Source of the DNA: Apostichopus japonicus
Taxonomy: Eukaryota; Echinodermata; Holothuroidea; Aspidochirotida; Stichopodidae
Length of the DNA: 64,000 nucleotides
Direction: 5' to 3'
NCBI RefSeq assembly: GCF_037975245.1
Contig: NC_092564.1
Location: 12,922,484 to 12,986,483 of the forward strand
Shown: one piece after another, positions 29,790 through 45,415 of the stretch
Layout: each line of letters opens with the position of its first letter
Position numbering within the stretch: the first letter of the stretch is position 1
Notes under the pieces: model-generated
Told to the model about the DNA's origin: nothing
Database searches by the model: none
What the model saw: the letters and a program-made list of their open reading frames with translations, nothing else
Program-made: the position numbers and the translations under genes

Positions 29790-29854
29790 AACATACATAT
29801 ATACAGACATATATACATACACACATACATACATATAAACATACATATTTACAT
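29731..29854. repeat. TA/CATA microsatellite
   Basis: TA dinucleotides pass into CATA/CACA-type repeats. The Tyr/Ile- and Cys/Val-rich open frame on the minus strand (29713-30021) is a repeat artefact. Confidence 0.95.
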
Positions 29855-32800
29855 AGTGACTTCATGTTACATGTCATCACAAGAACAAATATTGTTGTTC
29901 TTACAGTTGGCCTTATACCCCAATTCAATATAAAACACGAACAACCAAATTTAGGAAATGATAAAGTTGTTATTTTCTTTGTGGAAAAGTAGAAAAGTTC
30001 TTCAACAATATTACAGTGCATGTTTACAGTGTATATTCCGTAAAACTATCATATATGAATTAAAAGCGAATCAGATTGAGAAATTACTACCAAACATGTC
30101 ACGTTTTACTGTTGTGTAAAGCGTACAGTAGGTTTGATCGCTCCATGGACTTCCTAAATCAATTAAACCAATCGGGACTTGAGAAATTAATGGCGTCAAT
30201 AATTATCTCTGTGGACCCATAATTTCATTTACTCTTTACGGTTTGACAACATGATTATATAATTTTGTTATAAAGATTTCTAAAGCTTATAATATCCTTG
30301 TTTTACATTACATATACTTGCCGAATCCTTTTTAAGTATTCGACATGTTGTCTGGAAAAGTTATAAAATATGATAATATTTGATATGGTAATTGTTGACA
30401 ATATGAATTGCGCACTGTCCTATTCAATTAAACATTGTAATGACACCCAATCTAAGGACTCGGGTAAACCCTACCATACCAATAAAGGCTTCCCAAAATG
30501 TCATTATATGCACACACACAAAATAAGCCCCATAATATTAACCTTGAGTACATTTGAGCTGAAAGGACATTAAAATTGAAAAAAAAATAATATACGGAAA
30601 TATGTGACATTTCAAAAACAAAGTTGTTATTATGATTATTTTCCTCAATATCTCACGGGCATGAGAGCGATATTGCTTACAAAAGGTAGGCTTAATTAAG
30701 TGTGCGACCTTTTTTAGATGAATTGGCTTCAGTCAATCAATTACACTTCGTTGCCATGGCTGCTGAGGGTAACCGAACTTAAAATATATTACCATTATAA
30801 AGGTAGCAGATTTTGCTTTTACTGCATGTGTGACGACGCTCGTTATGTATACATCTTGGTTATTTGAGCTGATAATCATCAACCCATCTTTAGCCAATTT
30901 TATTATAATCAATAATTAATATGTTGTATCACAAAGAAAAAAACATACTAATGGATATCTTTCGCCTAACATTAACAAAATATATGTTATACTCTGATGA
31001 TGACAATGCTGTTATTTCTACATTATTTGTGAAAACTTATGTTCCCGTACGAGAAATTAAGTGGAGAAGAATGTACGAAAAGTGTGCAAATTCATACATG
31101 GGATTAAACAATAAATTAACACACAAAAAAAAACAATGATTGTCACGTGAGACCCTGTTGAAAGACTATTAGAATATTCGTTTGGAAAATTTGATGTCCG
31201 AATAATGTCATAATCATCTTTGCGTCTCCTCGAGGGGACATGATAAAGAAATTACAATTGACTGACTTTTTGATCGGTTGATTGGTTGATCGGTTGATAG
31301 TAATTTACCATAAAAGATTAACGGATATTGAAAAGTGATAAATCAAATATATCAGTTAAAATATTCTAAAATAGTTTTGATTTCTCAATTACAACTGATA
31401 GTATTTTATGTAGAGTATAAACGTTTAATCTGAGCCTAATGTTTTCTAATTGTTATAATTTAATATGAATAAAACCCGGCTATCCACCTAGAGTGCTGAA
31501 AGAGAGTATCCATAACAGTTGAATGGTTTTATTTGTTTCCTATACACACAATATTTGTTGATTTCTTACGCAAAATTGCAACGATTTATACATGAATAAC
31601 AGTATATCTAATGCGATTCGGTACCGGAATTGGCAGTAATGTGGATACAAAACGTCCCATAAGCACTCTGGAAACATTTTAACTTTACTTGAGGGGAAAA
31701 CCTGTTTATCTTTCTTCGTTTCCCATTGTAAACTTTAATTACCAACTGTCTTTTTCAATTTATTGAACCTTACACGTCACTCTTCCTACGAACTGACAGC
31801 TTGGACGATGAGAGTAATAAAATTATATGATACTAATATGATTGAGAACGTATAACGTCACTTTAATATATCACGGATAACCTCGAGTGTGTTAGCTCCG
31901 ACCTCTGTGTGATTGAACTACAAATCGAACGAGTCATGTTAATGTATTAATAACAAGATCAGCTGTTATATTATTTCGAGAGGATAATATATCGGGAGCT
32001 TGTTTGGAATAACACCCCCTTACTGTGAAACAATCGTAGTCAATCTAAGTCAAATGGGAAAGTTAATCCACACCTCAGAGGTATAATAACTATGTATTTG
32101 TAACATACTTTACTGTCGTTGGCATTAGCAATAGAGCATTAGTGAAATCAAACCAATACAATCACTGAACAAAATAATAAAAACGAATTCTGTGGGTTCT
32201 GACCAATGTTATTAATCCCAGATATTGAGCAAAATTCAATTAAGCAATTTCAAAATTGTTTGTTTGGACTAACCACTCAACCCCCTCCCCTTGTTTTGTT
32301 TTTCGTTTTTGTTTTGTTGTTTGTTTTACTGAGAAACAATCAAGGCCATTCTATAGTAAAAATGAGGAAAATAATTCGTCAGCTCATTTGATAGAAGTAC
32401 ATTTACTATTTGTAACATATTAAGAATTATTACGAAGCCAATAGCATGCATTAACCTAAGACAGAAACAGGCTTAATTACTTCAAATTACCGAAACAAAA
32501 TAAAACTTTCCTAGAGCTTCTGACTAATTTGAATTATCCCACACATTGAGGAATCTTAAATTAATCACTTAACAATCTCAGTGTGTTGAATTGCATTTTA
32601 GTTGGCGGGGCAGGCATAGATAAATCTATACATATATTTTTAAGTTTTAAAAAGAACGGCTATTTTTCATTTTTTTTTATTTTTATTTCTAGCATAGTTC
32701 GGGTGATTAGTGAATATCTCCAAAGCAGGGACATGATGACGTGAAGATGTTTAGTCATTAAGTTTGGCAAATGTCATCTTTTCACAAGATGCCGTCCATT

Positions 32801-32900
32801 TTTGAATTACGTAGTTATTGTAATTATTGTATAACCGGTCTTACAAATCGGTCTTCACAATACAAAAATGTGTACTCGAAAATATAGACTACATTCGTCT
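29855..32900. other. gene-free stretch
   Basis: AT-rich DNA with no recognisable gene. A short GATCGGTTGATTGGTT-type repeat occurs at about 31271-31299. An ATG in a good context (GCCATGG) near 30756 is followed by only eight codons before a stop, and nothing around it supports a gene. Confidence 0.5.
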
Positions 32901-32902
32901 TA

Positions 32903-32906
<4 letters not shown>

Positions 32907-32933
<27 letters not shown>

Positions 32934-33183
32934 TGTATGTATATGTGATCTTCCCGCAAGCAGGAACTCGCGAAAGAAGCCATGTAGGCTTGTAGACTCG
33001 CAAGCTGACCGAAGCCAATCTCTCGGCACACATCCATTTAACGTCCATGTCGGGAAGTTGTTATTGAACAACACCCTTGCCAGACGACACACATTGCTGT
33101 CGGCGGGGAATCGAACCGGGGATCTCATGACTGGGAGACGCCGGCGTTAACCACTAGGCTATACACTCCGCTAGGCTATACAC
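32907..33183 (-). mobile_element. tRNA-derived SINE, minus-strand copy
   Basis: Read on the minus strand, the head resembles a tRNA gene. It has a box A-like TAGCCTAGTGG (33161-33151) and a box B-like GGTTCGATTCC (33117-33107), the internal promoter elements of RNA polymerase III. The body includes GCTTCGGTCAGCTTGCGAG and CGCGAGTTCCTGCTTGCGGG, shared with the copy at 38991-39230. The element ends in a (CATA)n tail at about 32907-32944. Possible flanking duplications are TAATAT at 32901-32906 and 33184-33189. At the 5' end a 14-bp segment, CTAGGCTATACACT, is duplicated (33154-33167 and 33171-33184). Overlapping open frames are not genes. Confidence 0.88.
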
Positions 33184-33189
33184 TAATAT

Positions 33190-36100
33190 CCCATCTTGGC
33201 CATTGAAGGTCGACAGCAATACATCTTTACGACTGTCGCAAACTCATCTCAATTGCAATTTGACTTTTTATCAGAGCTTCGTGTCACAATTATACGTCCG
33301 CGCTTAAAATTTACTTGTATTCTTATACTTTACATGTCCGACAAAGGAGTTACGTTTAATATCTTCAAAGTCAAAAATATATCTATTTAGCAAGGGATTG
33401 ATTTTATTATAAGTGGTTGATTACAATCCAACTAACATGCAATAAAATATAACATGCATGATAGCTTTGCTATCAAGTCTGTGGTCTGTTGTCAGGACTT
33501 AACCGTGAAGTCGAATATCTAGGGAATAACGTTCATCTTAACACTATAATCGTTTTGTAAATTCCATTTGCAGATGACCACCAATTTAGAGGCCTACTGA
33601 TTGTAAACTTTTCGTGATCTTACGTACAGTCCTAGTATAATACTAACAATCCTACATCTTTTGTAACTTCTAATATTATGAGCTTATCAGATCTCGTGTT
33701 GCCAGCAAGAACAACCAAAGGAGAACAATCTGAGAAAATCGAAGAATGGCAACTTAGGGCAAAATGAAGAATTGACGTTAACCGATTTAATTAGCTTTAA
33801 TTTTCATTTATATATGAATATTCGAAAAGGCTAAGTAAACTATGAATAACTGATTATCTATCTTAATGAGATTCCCTGTTAGTCTCAGCGATTCAGTCGC
33901 GAGCTCTACCGACTGGAAGAGTACCGTCTTTCGCACGACAAAACTTGTGCTAAAAGGGGGCGCTATCCCATGCTTCGTTGTGAACACAGTATATGATAAT
34001 AATAAAAACCGAGAACATCTCTTCTTGGGTGTTTATCTAAAAGTAGTGAATATTTTTCTGTTGAAATTGCCTGATTTATTTGGATAGCTATTAAGCTAAA
34101 TATACTCTGGTATGATCAACCATGTTATTGATGCATAAGTTAATCGATTACAGGACTATAGTTCTCGAGGAACATATGAAAATTGCTGTGAGGAAAACGA
34201 AAGCATTTCATTTGATAAATTTAATGGGGTAATGTCGACGATGCTTAAAGTGTATCGATTCTTACGTTTAATTGTTTTATCTCAATCTTCAATAGTCAAT
34301 TTTAGGTGTCACATATAGTTGTCATATAAAAGTGACAAACTCAAGCATTTCCTCTAAAACATGTGTTTCTTGGAAAGTTCAATCGATGTTTTAAAGCTTT
34401 AAAAAGACCCACGTGGTCATAATTTATGTTTGAATCAACAGTGGCGCAACCACCTATACCGAAACGGATTCAACCCCCACCCCTTCTGAAAATAAAATCG
34501 AGGGGACCAGCCCTCCGCCTCACCCCCCCCCCCACCCACACCTACTGACAAAAATGAAAAAACAGACAGAAATGTTAAGGAACAAATTCTTGTGTAGAGA
34601 ACATAAATAATTAATATGTTTATACAACAGATACAGTTGAAATAAAGCATAACTTTGCCAACAATTTCTCAAAGGTAAGTTAAACCTTTCCTCGGGACGA
34701 CTAACAGCTGAAACTTCTTCAACATTGCTTCAAAACGTTGCAGAATATTGCATTACTTTTCATCTAACACCGTCAATTTTATAAACATTTCTAGTCACAA
34801 AATTGTGATTCGGGGAGTATTCATTATTCCATATTCTCCCAGACCTCTAATACCCGTTCCGGGACGTAGCGCCCTGACCCCCCCCCCCCTCTTTCGGCAG
34901 ACATATAGAGGAAATGAGTATGTACCTGAAAACCTTTCACATGTTTATTCATTCCGCTGAAATCGTATCGCAAGCAATGAAATTAGAAATTGTAGAGCTT
35001 TTATAGACGGAGAAAATTTCATTAATCTTTTTTTGTTTTTGTTGTTTTGTTGAAGGAACACCAAAAAGGTTTACATTTGGTTAAACCGGTTAAAAAGTCG
35101 CTTTAAGGAGTACTCAAATGATTGTGTCCATGCACCACCGATCATTAAACTAGATATTGAGGATTATATATTTATGATACATGGCCTCATCAGAAAGGGT
35201 GGTGGACAAATATTTTCAAAGGCATGTACCGTACCTTCATTGGGAGCGAGGGGGGACGTAAATGTTGCCCCCCCCCCCTGACTGCGAGTTAACGAAAGCA
35301 GGCGTTTGTTTGTAGAGTATACTGTACACATTATAATGAGTTAAAATGTGTACATAGAATATGCGCAGTGACCGTAACAACTTAACGTTCATCACTTTCG
35401 ATTGGTGTGTCATTGGTGATATATCTTGTAATCATGAAATTAACTGAAAATATAAAATAAAAATTACATATGTAAAACTATTTTGAGAAATGGGTCATAT
35501 TACATGTTGAAACACCCCCATCCCATTCCCGACTCCCCCCCCCCCACCTTCCCCCAACCTACACTTTACGCTGTCAGTTCTGTATTCTAACTGTAGTCTT
35601 ATGCTTGGACTAACACGTACAGACTCGCATGATATCACGTCCATCTGTCGTGCGACATATCCATAACACCGGCTAAATGTTATTATTCATCAGAGCGTGT
35701 TGTAACTAGAAATACAAACATACCGTGTACCAAAGTACTGGTTTTGCTAAGACAAAATATTTTGTCTTCGCTTCAACCAGGGAGTTCCCCATGACAACAC
35801 CCTGCTTCAACTTATCGTAACCTTTGCATACCATGTACTGATCTTTAGAATGAAGACATTATATATATAAATAAGTTTATTTTGTTATTCAAAACACGCC
35901 AAATAGGCCTTTTATTCACCTTTGTGTAAGATATACAAATATACGTACATTTCAGTTTTCGTGGTGTTTGTTACTATGTGCCAACTACAAAGAAGAAGAA
36001 CAAACGTGTGAAGTGTATATACCAATAAATGGAGTCTAGATAAATGGATTGCCTGCACTAAGTATACATTACGTCTATTCTGTTATGATTAAACTTGAGT

Positions 36101-38976
36101 TGTAAAAAATTGGAACGTGTTTAACTTTCATGATATAGATACCGTCATGTCATCTAGATAAGCAAGATATTTTTTTCCTAATTTCACGCCATAAAAGAGG
36201 TTCAATGAAGTCACTCGCCGATATAACATTTAAAAACTTAAAATTCCCACAGTAACTCATTGATTTATTAGCACACATGTACACACTCTCTCTCTCTATC
36301 TCATTCGTTTACCAAATTAATAACATTATTAGTTGTTTGTAATGTTGCGTTCTCCCGGGATCTCTTTGTTTATGGAATTAAGACTATATGAAATCTCATT
36401 AACTTTAAAATACTTGTATTTTGTTATTGTCCTGACTGAATTAAACCACAAAACAAAAAGAGAAAGAAATCACATATTTACGGACATTTAATCCGTCCAC
36501 ATCCCGCAAAACTTGATCTGTGTTTACGTAAGAGAAAGTGCTCACTCTCAGGCAAAAACCACCAAAAAACTTAAAATTTTAGTAATTTGTCAGAAAAGAT
36601 GCTTGAATTCATCGCAGCGCTTGTCACGTTGACTGTGTTCTGATTAATCCAAACATTTATTGAAAAATATTAGTTTTCATAAGATTCTTAATCTTGATTA
36701 TATATTTTATTAATAAACGCTTGTCAACATAGCTTTCGTGTGACAGGCACATACAAGACTGCTGCTTTGTTTGTAGTCATATTTTTGGAGGAAATTATTC
36801 ACCCACAAGACATACTTTGTTTTCATTTTTTATTTATTCCATATTTGTGGTCATCTCCCTTTTTTCTCGCATCTTTTGTTACGTTTTTTTTTTACGTTTT
36901 CAGAGAAATGTCAAAGATCATTCACAAATATTTTTGTGACAGAATTGATAAATTCATTTAAGATAAAAATCTGACGGGTTACGAGCATCATAATCAACGA
37001 AAACAGCATGTGCAGAGATTTTTTCCTGAACCCCCCCCCCCCCCAAAAAAAAAAAACACATTATACCCTGTAAACATCAGCCATGCATCTTCACGATTGT
37101 AAACATCGAGAAGATAAATATCTTTTACAACTTGCGGTAGTGGTAAATGTCCCTTATTAACATTTAATTTGGCACGATTCTTTAAAAGGAAGGATATGTT
37201 ATGCAACGGAAAAGTTGTGTTATGAATAAACAAACCCCGGGAAAAAGTACAAGCACCGTGAGAGGAAAAGTTAAACTTTCGTCGTAATAATGTTCAACTC
37301 AATCTTACTTGATGGAACTGAACGAGCCAGCGACACTTTTAAGGAGTTTATTTTACTTTATTAGCAAAAGCCACTTATGAAGATAGAATTTTGTTTCTTG
37401 TTCTTTCTCCGTTATATATTTCGAGCAACTTGCATGTTGAAAAAGGAGACACCTATTCTTGCCATACGTTTAAGAAATTAAACTTTTGCTAAAAAGTTTA
37501 GCGCAACTAGTAAGAGTTTAAGACGTATATAGGCCTGCATTGATAATGTGAAGGTCAACATAGCAACTCATTCCTGCTCGGTAACACACAGATAAATAAA
37601 ATTCACAGGAAATGAGACCCTTAAACATGTAAAATAGAGAGTTGCCAACAACGAAAGCAGTGACACAAACTATATTTCGTTTACAAAAAAACACATCTAA
37701 AATTTCTAGAAAGTTACCGTTAAATTGTTTTGCAACACAAACATGAAATTGATAAGCTCCTTTAAGCTTATTCACCATGTATTAGTATACTTAGTAGCAC
37801 GCAGAGATGAGCTTAGCAAGACAACACAATAAACAAATTTAACATCTTCTGGCAGGACTGGTTAGTTTCTAGTTTTTTTTTTCTCTTCTTGGAAAATGGT
37901 TTTCATCTACTACGAATGCATATTCGTTCGTGATGGAATTACACTGAAAATTTAAAGAATCTGGCTTTCTAATCTGCAAGATAAACCGAGAGGCATGCAT
38001 GAACCTCAGTTGAATATTCCCCGACACTGGCTACAAAAAGCACACCTGCACAGAGATATGATTAAATTATCAGATACACTACTTCATCATGTTTAATATG
38101 GTATGTCCAGAAAATGAAATAAAAAAAAATACACTCTAAGTGGATGAAATAATTGAAAAAGATGTCCTTAAAATATTTTAGCCCTTTTAAGTCTTTATCC
38201 TTGAAAACGACAATTGATCCTCTTTAAGTTAAGCAGTGCGTTTAGTAAGTATTCAATGTATTTTGGTATATTGCAGGTCTCTCCCCCAATCTCCCCTGTA
38301 TAGGCACGCTACCAATTAGATAAGTGAATTCTACGTCATTCGTGACCCACGTGACTTATTCAAACCATGCGGTTGCAGTGCTAGGTATAAGTACCAGACG
38401 TTTTATTCATAATTTTATCATGCAAGATGAAAGGGTTTCGTAAATTGATTAAGGTGCTAAAATGAAACTCAGAGTGTGATGTATCCTCTCCTACGGCATA
38501 AATATAGTTGTGTGTATAATTTAGCCAAGAGGTTTATCCTTTCCAGGTTCTCTCTTAATGAATAGCAACGACCTGGTTTTGTTTCCCAAAATAAGGTGGA
38601 ATTACAAGGTTCACGTCGGAGTTTAAGAAAAGTCAAACAAAAACATGATTATGATTCGGTTCATTCGTGTTATCCGCTGTTTCTTGAAGAATATCTCAAT
38701 ACCGTGACTTCTCAGTTTCACTGAATTAACGTTTGTGTGTAGCTTCGCCTGCGCAAGTTGACTATATCATATACCAGCTACTGATCGTGTTACATTTACT
38801 ATACTATTGTAGCCTAACACATGCTGATAGTTACATCGTGAATGCGTGTCTCATTGCAGGACAAGTACCAACACTTATCCCTTACCTGAAACAAGTTCAA
38901 CCCTACATCACATCCTATATATAAGCAATAAGACTAAGCCCTATAACACAATACCAGAATGAGGCAGCACTTAGTG
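33190..38976. other. gene-free stretch with many poly-C runs
   Basis: No gene recognised. Poly-C runs lie near 34525, 34880, 35268, 35538 and 37031, the last abutting poly-A. CAGTGGCGCAACC at 34439 resembles a hAT end, but no partner end was found. A (CT)n tract lies at about 36287-36301. Open frames at 33866-34087, 34435-34650, 36740-36961, 36994-37233 and 37518-37778 show no domain signature. Confidence 0.45.
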
Positions 38977-38990
38977 CAGACCTGCAAAAG

Positions 38991-39230
38991 ATGACGTTAG
39001 CTCAGTGGTTAACGCCGGTGCCTTTCAATCATAAGGTCCCCGGTTCGAGTCACTCCAAGATTAACTTATGTCGTCCAGTTACAGAGTTGTTGACAATTGA
39101 CAATTCATAATCATGGACGCTAAAAATGAATCTAAGAGACTGACTTCGGTCAGCTTGCGGCTTTTATAAGCCAATGAGGCTTCTTCGCGAGTTCCTGCTT
39201 GCAGGAGGATCTTAAATACATACATACATA
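38991..39230 (+). mobile_element. tRNA-derived SINE, plus-strand copy
   Basis: The head carries box A (TAGCTCAGTGG, 38998-39008) and box B (GGTTCGAGTCA, 39042-39052), spaced as in a tRNA gene. The body shares CTTCGGTCAGCTTGCGGC and GCGAGTTCCTGCTTGCAGG with the minus-strand copy, and the 3' end is an AAATACATACATACATA tail (39214-39230). Candidate degenerate target-site duplications are CAGACCTGCAA (38977-38987) and CAGGCCTACAA (39238-39248), 9 of 11 matching. It is not a functional tRNA gene, because the acceptor stem cannot be closed and the tRNA part runs straight into the SINE body. Confidence 0.88.
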
Positions 39231-39248
39231 ATTATCACAGGCCTACAA

Positions 39249-39473
39249 CATTTAGGAGAGGCCAACGACACTTGGTTCAGGCACATACACCAATCACCAA
39301 TAACCAGAAAATGTTATATGTCCTAGCACACAATGACCCAAGTACCGTGCTATCGCATGGACAATTCCAAAACATCACCATTTGGTTCAATACAGAGATA
39401 TGAGATACCTGCGCATATACCTACCCACTTGTAATACATCGTATTTGTAAATGTTTGATATCGTTAATATAAA
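39249..39473. other. gene-free spacer
   Basis: AT-rich spacer between the SINE and the hAT-like element. Nothing is recognised in it. Confidence 0.5.
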
Positions 39474-39918
39474 CAGGGTCATAGCCACTGGGAGCATGCA
39501 TGGGGAAGCATGCCTTCTCCCCTCGCCTAAAACTTTCTTCCAAATGGTTTACATTTATGAAACACGTTGGCCAGTTGGGACAATTTTCTAATGCTAATAC
39601 CTCTCTAAACTGTCATCCCATATCATGCCTCAAAGCTCTAAAACGGATCATGACAGTACAGTATAGAACAACTTGTCCCAACTGGGTGCACAGCCATTTT
39701 GAACAATTTCCTAATGCTAAATACCTCTACACGTGCGCAAGATCGTGGACATGACAGTACCATGGTGCATCTAAGCCACAACGTGGAGTGGACACCACTC
39801 CGCTCATATAATCGTTAGTCATAAACTTTAGTTCCCTGACTTAAAATGTGGACACAAAATTGGCTGCCCCCCCCCTTTGCCCACCCCAGTCGTACCACCA
39901 AGCCTGGCTACGCGCCTG
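39474..39918. mobile_element. possible hAT-like element
   Basis: The left end CAGGGTCATAGCCACTGGG (39474 on) and the right end CCTGGCTACGCGCCTG (to 39918) resemble degenerate inverted CAGG...CCTG ends. The right end closely resembles the TGGCTACGCCCCTG end seen inside the copy at 3814-4460. The flanks (AATATAAA and ATACAAGG) do not form a convincing duplication. Inside, CCAGTTGGGACAA (39571-39583) and TTGTCCCAACTGG (39673-39685) are a perfect 13-bp inverted repeat, and a related segment (CTAATGCTAAATACCTCT type) is present twice. The 84-aa open frame at 39500-39754 lies within it and is probably not a gene. Confidence 0.35.
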
Positions 39919-42515
39919 ATACAAGGTACCCATAATAACAATACATATAGACCTAATCATATAGTAATAAAGTATCAGCAGTAGTGAAGGATCATGTCTA
40001 TAAACACAAGCGAAGGAAAGCTGTGTTTCGTGAAATCAATACACTCATTGGTACTTCCATAAAAGTAACGATAATTAAATATTTACATCGACAAGGTTAA
40101 AGGATTATCTGGTGATTGAAGTTGATTGCTTGTCAAAACTGTTGAAAGTGTATTGAAACTTGAGGTGAAAACCACATAAACATATAGCATTTTGTATCGG
40201 GAAGAATTGTTCAACTTTTGTGATATTTTGTAAATGCAGATCTGGTAACAGCAGAATTGATGACGTCTTCAGGGCAATTCAGCTGAAGAGGGTCGTTGTT
40301 TTTCTTTGTCATTTGTCAATCATTTATCGACAGAGGAAAAAAAAAAAATTTCTGTAAACAATGTACAGAGAACTTCGACACACAGCTACGCGACCGTTCT
40401 AAATGTATCAGGTTTCAAGGATAACTCCACAAGAATATTATAAAAGCCCAAGTAAAGCTTTCAAAGAGCGTTTACCCTGTTGAATCACAGACCCCCTCCC
40501 CCCCCCCCCCCTCCTACTGTGGCCCAACGTCCTGGTAGTTAAACCCTAGTTTATTCAATCACCAATATCTAGAATTAGAGGGCAGTATAGAGATATTGGG
40601 TTTTCAACTATAGCAGTATGGAATATTTTCTTCACTATAATTAAGTTTCACATTGTTTATCACCAGAAAATCGCTTAAACGGTAAGAAATTTTCGATGTG
40701 TGAGACAGGGGTGTGTGAAACCAGGAAGTTTTAAGAGAGTCCAGTAAAGAAACTTAAAATATTTTCGTATAACAGAATGGTTATCATACTTATCGACCAT
40801 GTTGATCCTGTTATGGTTATAATGTTCGGTGATCAGCGGTGCATCACTTATGATTATACGAACTTCCATTCTATCCAAAGTTCAAGAATACATAAACCTT
40901 TTGCACAATTTTAATGCTTGAATTTTATTCACAACTTTTAACGCCCAGAGCAATTTGTGTCATAAACAATTCCATCATTTGCATTCGCTAAACTATGTAA
41001 AGAGCAGTTCAATACACTGTAAAGAATGTCTAATTTTGTAGTATTGGTCGACTACACTAAACATTGTAACAAATAAGCACAAACTGTTTAACATTAAAAG
41101 TCTTAAAAGTGCAATCTTTATATTACAGTATAAAAACAAAACAAAAACTCCGGTCAACGTCCATAAACTGAAGCTGCTTTCTAATAATGAAAACTACCTC
41201 GGGCACGAAAATAATAAAGACATGTAAAACCTGTTCTAAATATATGCTGTGAAAATGTAAATACTGTAAAAAGGGAATTTGCATTAAACATAACCATACT
41301 ATATGATCAACTTTATTAAACCACACAAAATGTAATTGAATGCTCGCATGAAACAGCAAATGTGGGTTCATACATAATTAAAGTAAATTATTGTTTTTAA
41401 CTTCATCGTTTGGGTAAATTTTAAATGACTGTGCAGTTTCGGAACAAATTATTCAACGCTTTCAATAACCAAGCGTTAAGTTCGTTATTAATGTGTAACT
41501 GTACTCATAAATTCACTACCGCATTATGTGAGTACATGGCGTGAGCACTTCTTTGTAATTTCAGTGACATCCTCCCACCCTACCCCCCCCCCCCCTTAGA
41601 TTAAAATCAAGGCATTCAGGTCCTCTCCCGCCCCCTAATAACAGACAGAATATTACTCCTAGTGTATATACATACATATATAGGAAATATTAGGGGCCTG
41701 CCTTCCCCTATAAAAATCAATTTTTTTTGATGGGAAGTGGTGCATTTCGAGGAATATTTCGACTATAAATTTAGGTCTATAATTTGATCTACAAGAAATG
41801 GTTTTGCTAATAACTGCATTCATTGTTTTGTGTGGGGTTGAAACGGGAGGGGTGTACACCCCACCTACACCTCCTAATATGGAACCAGCGGCTTCAGACC
41901 TGTGTTATTGTTTGTATTTCGTATCTGACATAACAGGGTGTTGCAAGGTATCATTTTTAAGGTTCATGTAGTCCAATGATCTTTACACATTATAAAGAAT
42001 TTAAAGAGAAAAAAAGGCCTTATTGTGTACCTTTTATGTTGTTGTATTTATCATATAATCTGAAGCCGAACCCACGCTATGTTTAAAATTGTCGGAAATG
42101 AACAACTATAGATCTGTCTGGAGGAAATAGTTCAACCACAGCTGTTACATATTTAATTGTTACTATAGACAATGTATATCATGGACCACAATGGTTAGGT
42201 GTCCCGGGGTGTAATTCCAGTCAATTATACAATCGATCATTATGTTACTGATTTTGGAGCCAGTCTAATTGCCCCCCCTAATATCATTAAACCGCCGCCA
42301 TGGTGAAAAAGTACAGGCGCACCTCAAGGCGATTGTAGGGTCGCACTGCAACATTTAAAATGTTTCTGTAACCAGGGATGGTCTGTTTACGTCAAAAAAG
42401 GTTTCCATCCACAGAATCAGAATCATGCCGGGAATTTAAATGTTGGGGCCAAAATTGACCCCCCCCCCAACCCTCCCTCCACCTGCACCGATTGATTTAG
42501 GCAGACGTTAAACCG
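39919..42515. other. gene-free stretch
   Basis: AT-rich, with poly-C runs near 40497, 41583 and 42460. The ATG at about 42299 sits in a strong context (GCCGCCATGG) but the frame closes after 12 codons. Open frames at 40675-40878, 41123-41371 and 41659-41859 are unsupported. Confidence 0.45.
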
Positions 42516-44877
<2,362 letters not shown>

Positions 44878-45415
44878 TACATTATTACTGGTTGGAGTGC
44901 AGAGAATCGTCAAGGAGCCTTGTTTGAGGATCCATGGAGCTGAGCCCCCTCCTCTTCATAAGCTGCAGCATTATAATTGGTTGGGAGTGCAGAGGCTCGT
45001 CAAGGAGCCTTACTTAAGGGTACAGGAGCGGGCTGAGCCCCCTCCTTATAAGCTGCAGCATTATAATTGGTTGCGAGTGCAGAGGCTTGTTTGAGGGTCC
45101 CGGAGATGAGTGCCACTCCCCCCCCCCCACCTTCTCATAAGCTAAAGCATTATAATTGGTTGGGAGTGCAGAGGCTCGTCAAGGAGCCTTGTTTAATGGT
45201 CCAGGAGCTGAGACCCCTCCTCATAAGCTGCAGCATTATAATTGGTTAGGAGGGCAGAGGCTCGTCAGGGAGCCTTTTTTTAGGGTCCAGGAGCTGATCC
45301 CCCTCCTCATAAGCTGCAGCATTATAATTGGTTGGGAGTGCAGAGGCTCGTCAAGGAGCCTTGTTTGATATGTCCAGGAGCTGAACTCCGCTCCTCATAA
45401 GCTGCAGCATTTTTT
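44878..45415. repeat. tandem repeat, ~88-bp unit, about six copies
   Basis: The motif GCTGCAGCATTATAATTGG recurs at 44962, 45052, 45141 (as GCTAAAGCATT), 45227, 45313 and 45401, giving periods of 86-90 bp. Each unit also carries GAGTGCAGAGGCTCGTCAAG and a GGTCCAGGAGCTGA segment. Copies differ by small indels in their C-rich part. The three overlapping plus-strand open frames here are repeat-driven. Confidence 0.95.

Noticed and set aside
30750-30780. ATG in GCCATGG context followed by GCTGAGGGTAAC, which could be a tiny first exon
   Set aside because: The surroundings are AT-rich with no CpG or promoter motifs, and four codons are too little evidence.
34439-34560. CAGTGGCGCAACC as the start of another hAT-type element; similarly GCCACTG near 46910 and 55711
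   Set aside because: No matching opposite end or 8-bp duplication could be found for any of them, so only end-like fragments can be claimed.
37518-37778. 86-residue minus-strand open frame with hydrophobic stretches
   Set aside because: No family signature, and similar hydrophobic frames are expected by chance from AT-rich DNA.
38991-39055. Functional tRNA gene
   Set aside because: Boxes A and B are present, but the acceptor stem cannot be closed and the segment continues into a SINE body with a second copy elsewhere.
42290-42340. ATG in a perfect GCCGCCATGG context
   Set aside because: The frame ends after 12 codons and there is no donor in a fitting position.
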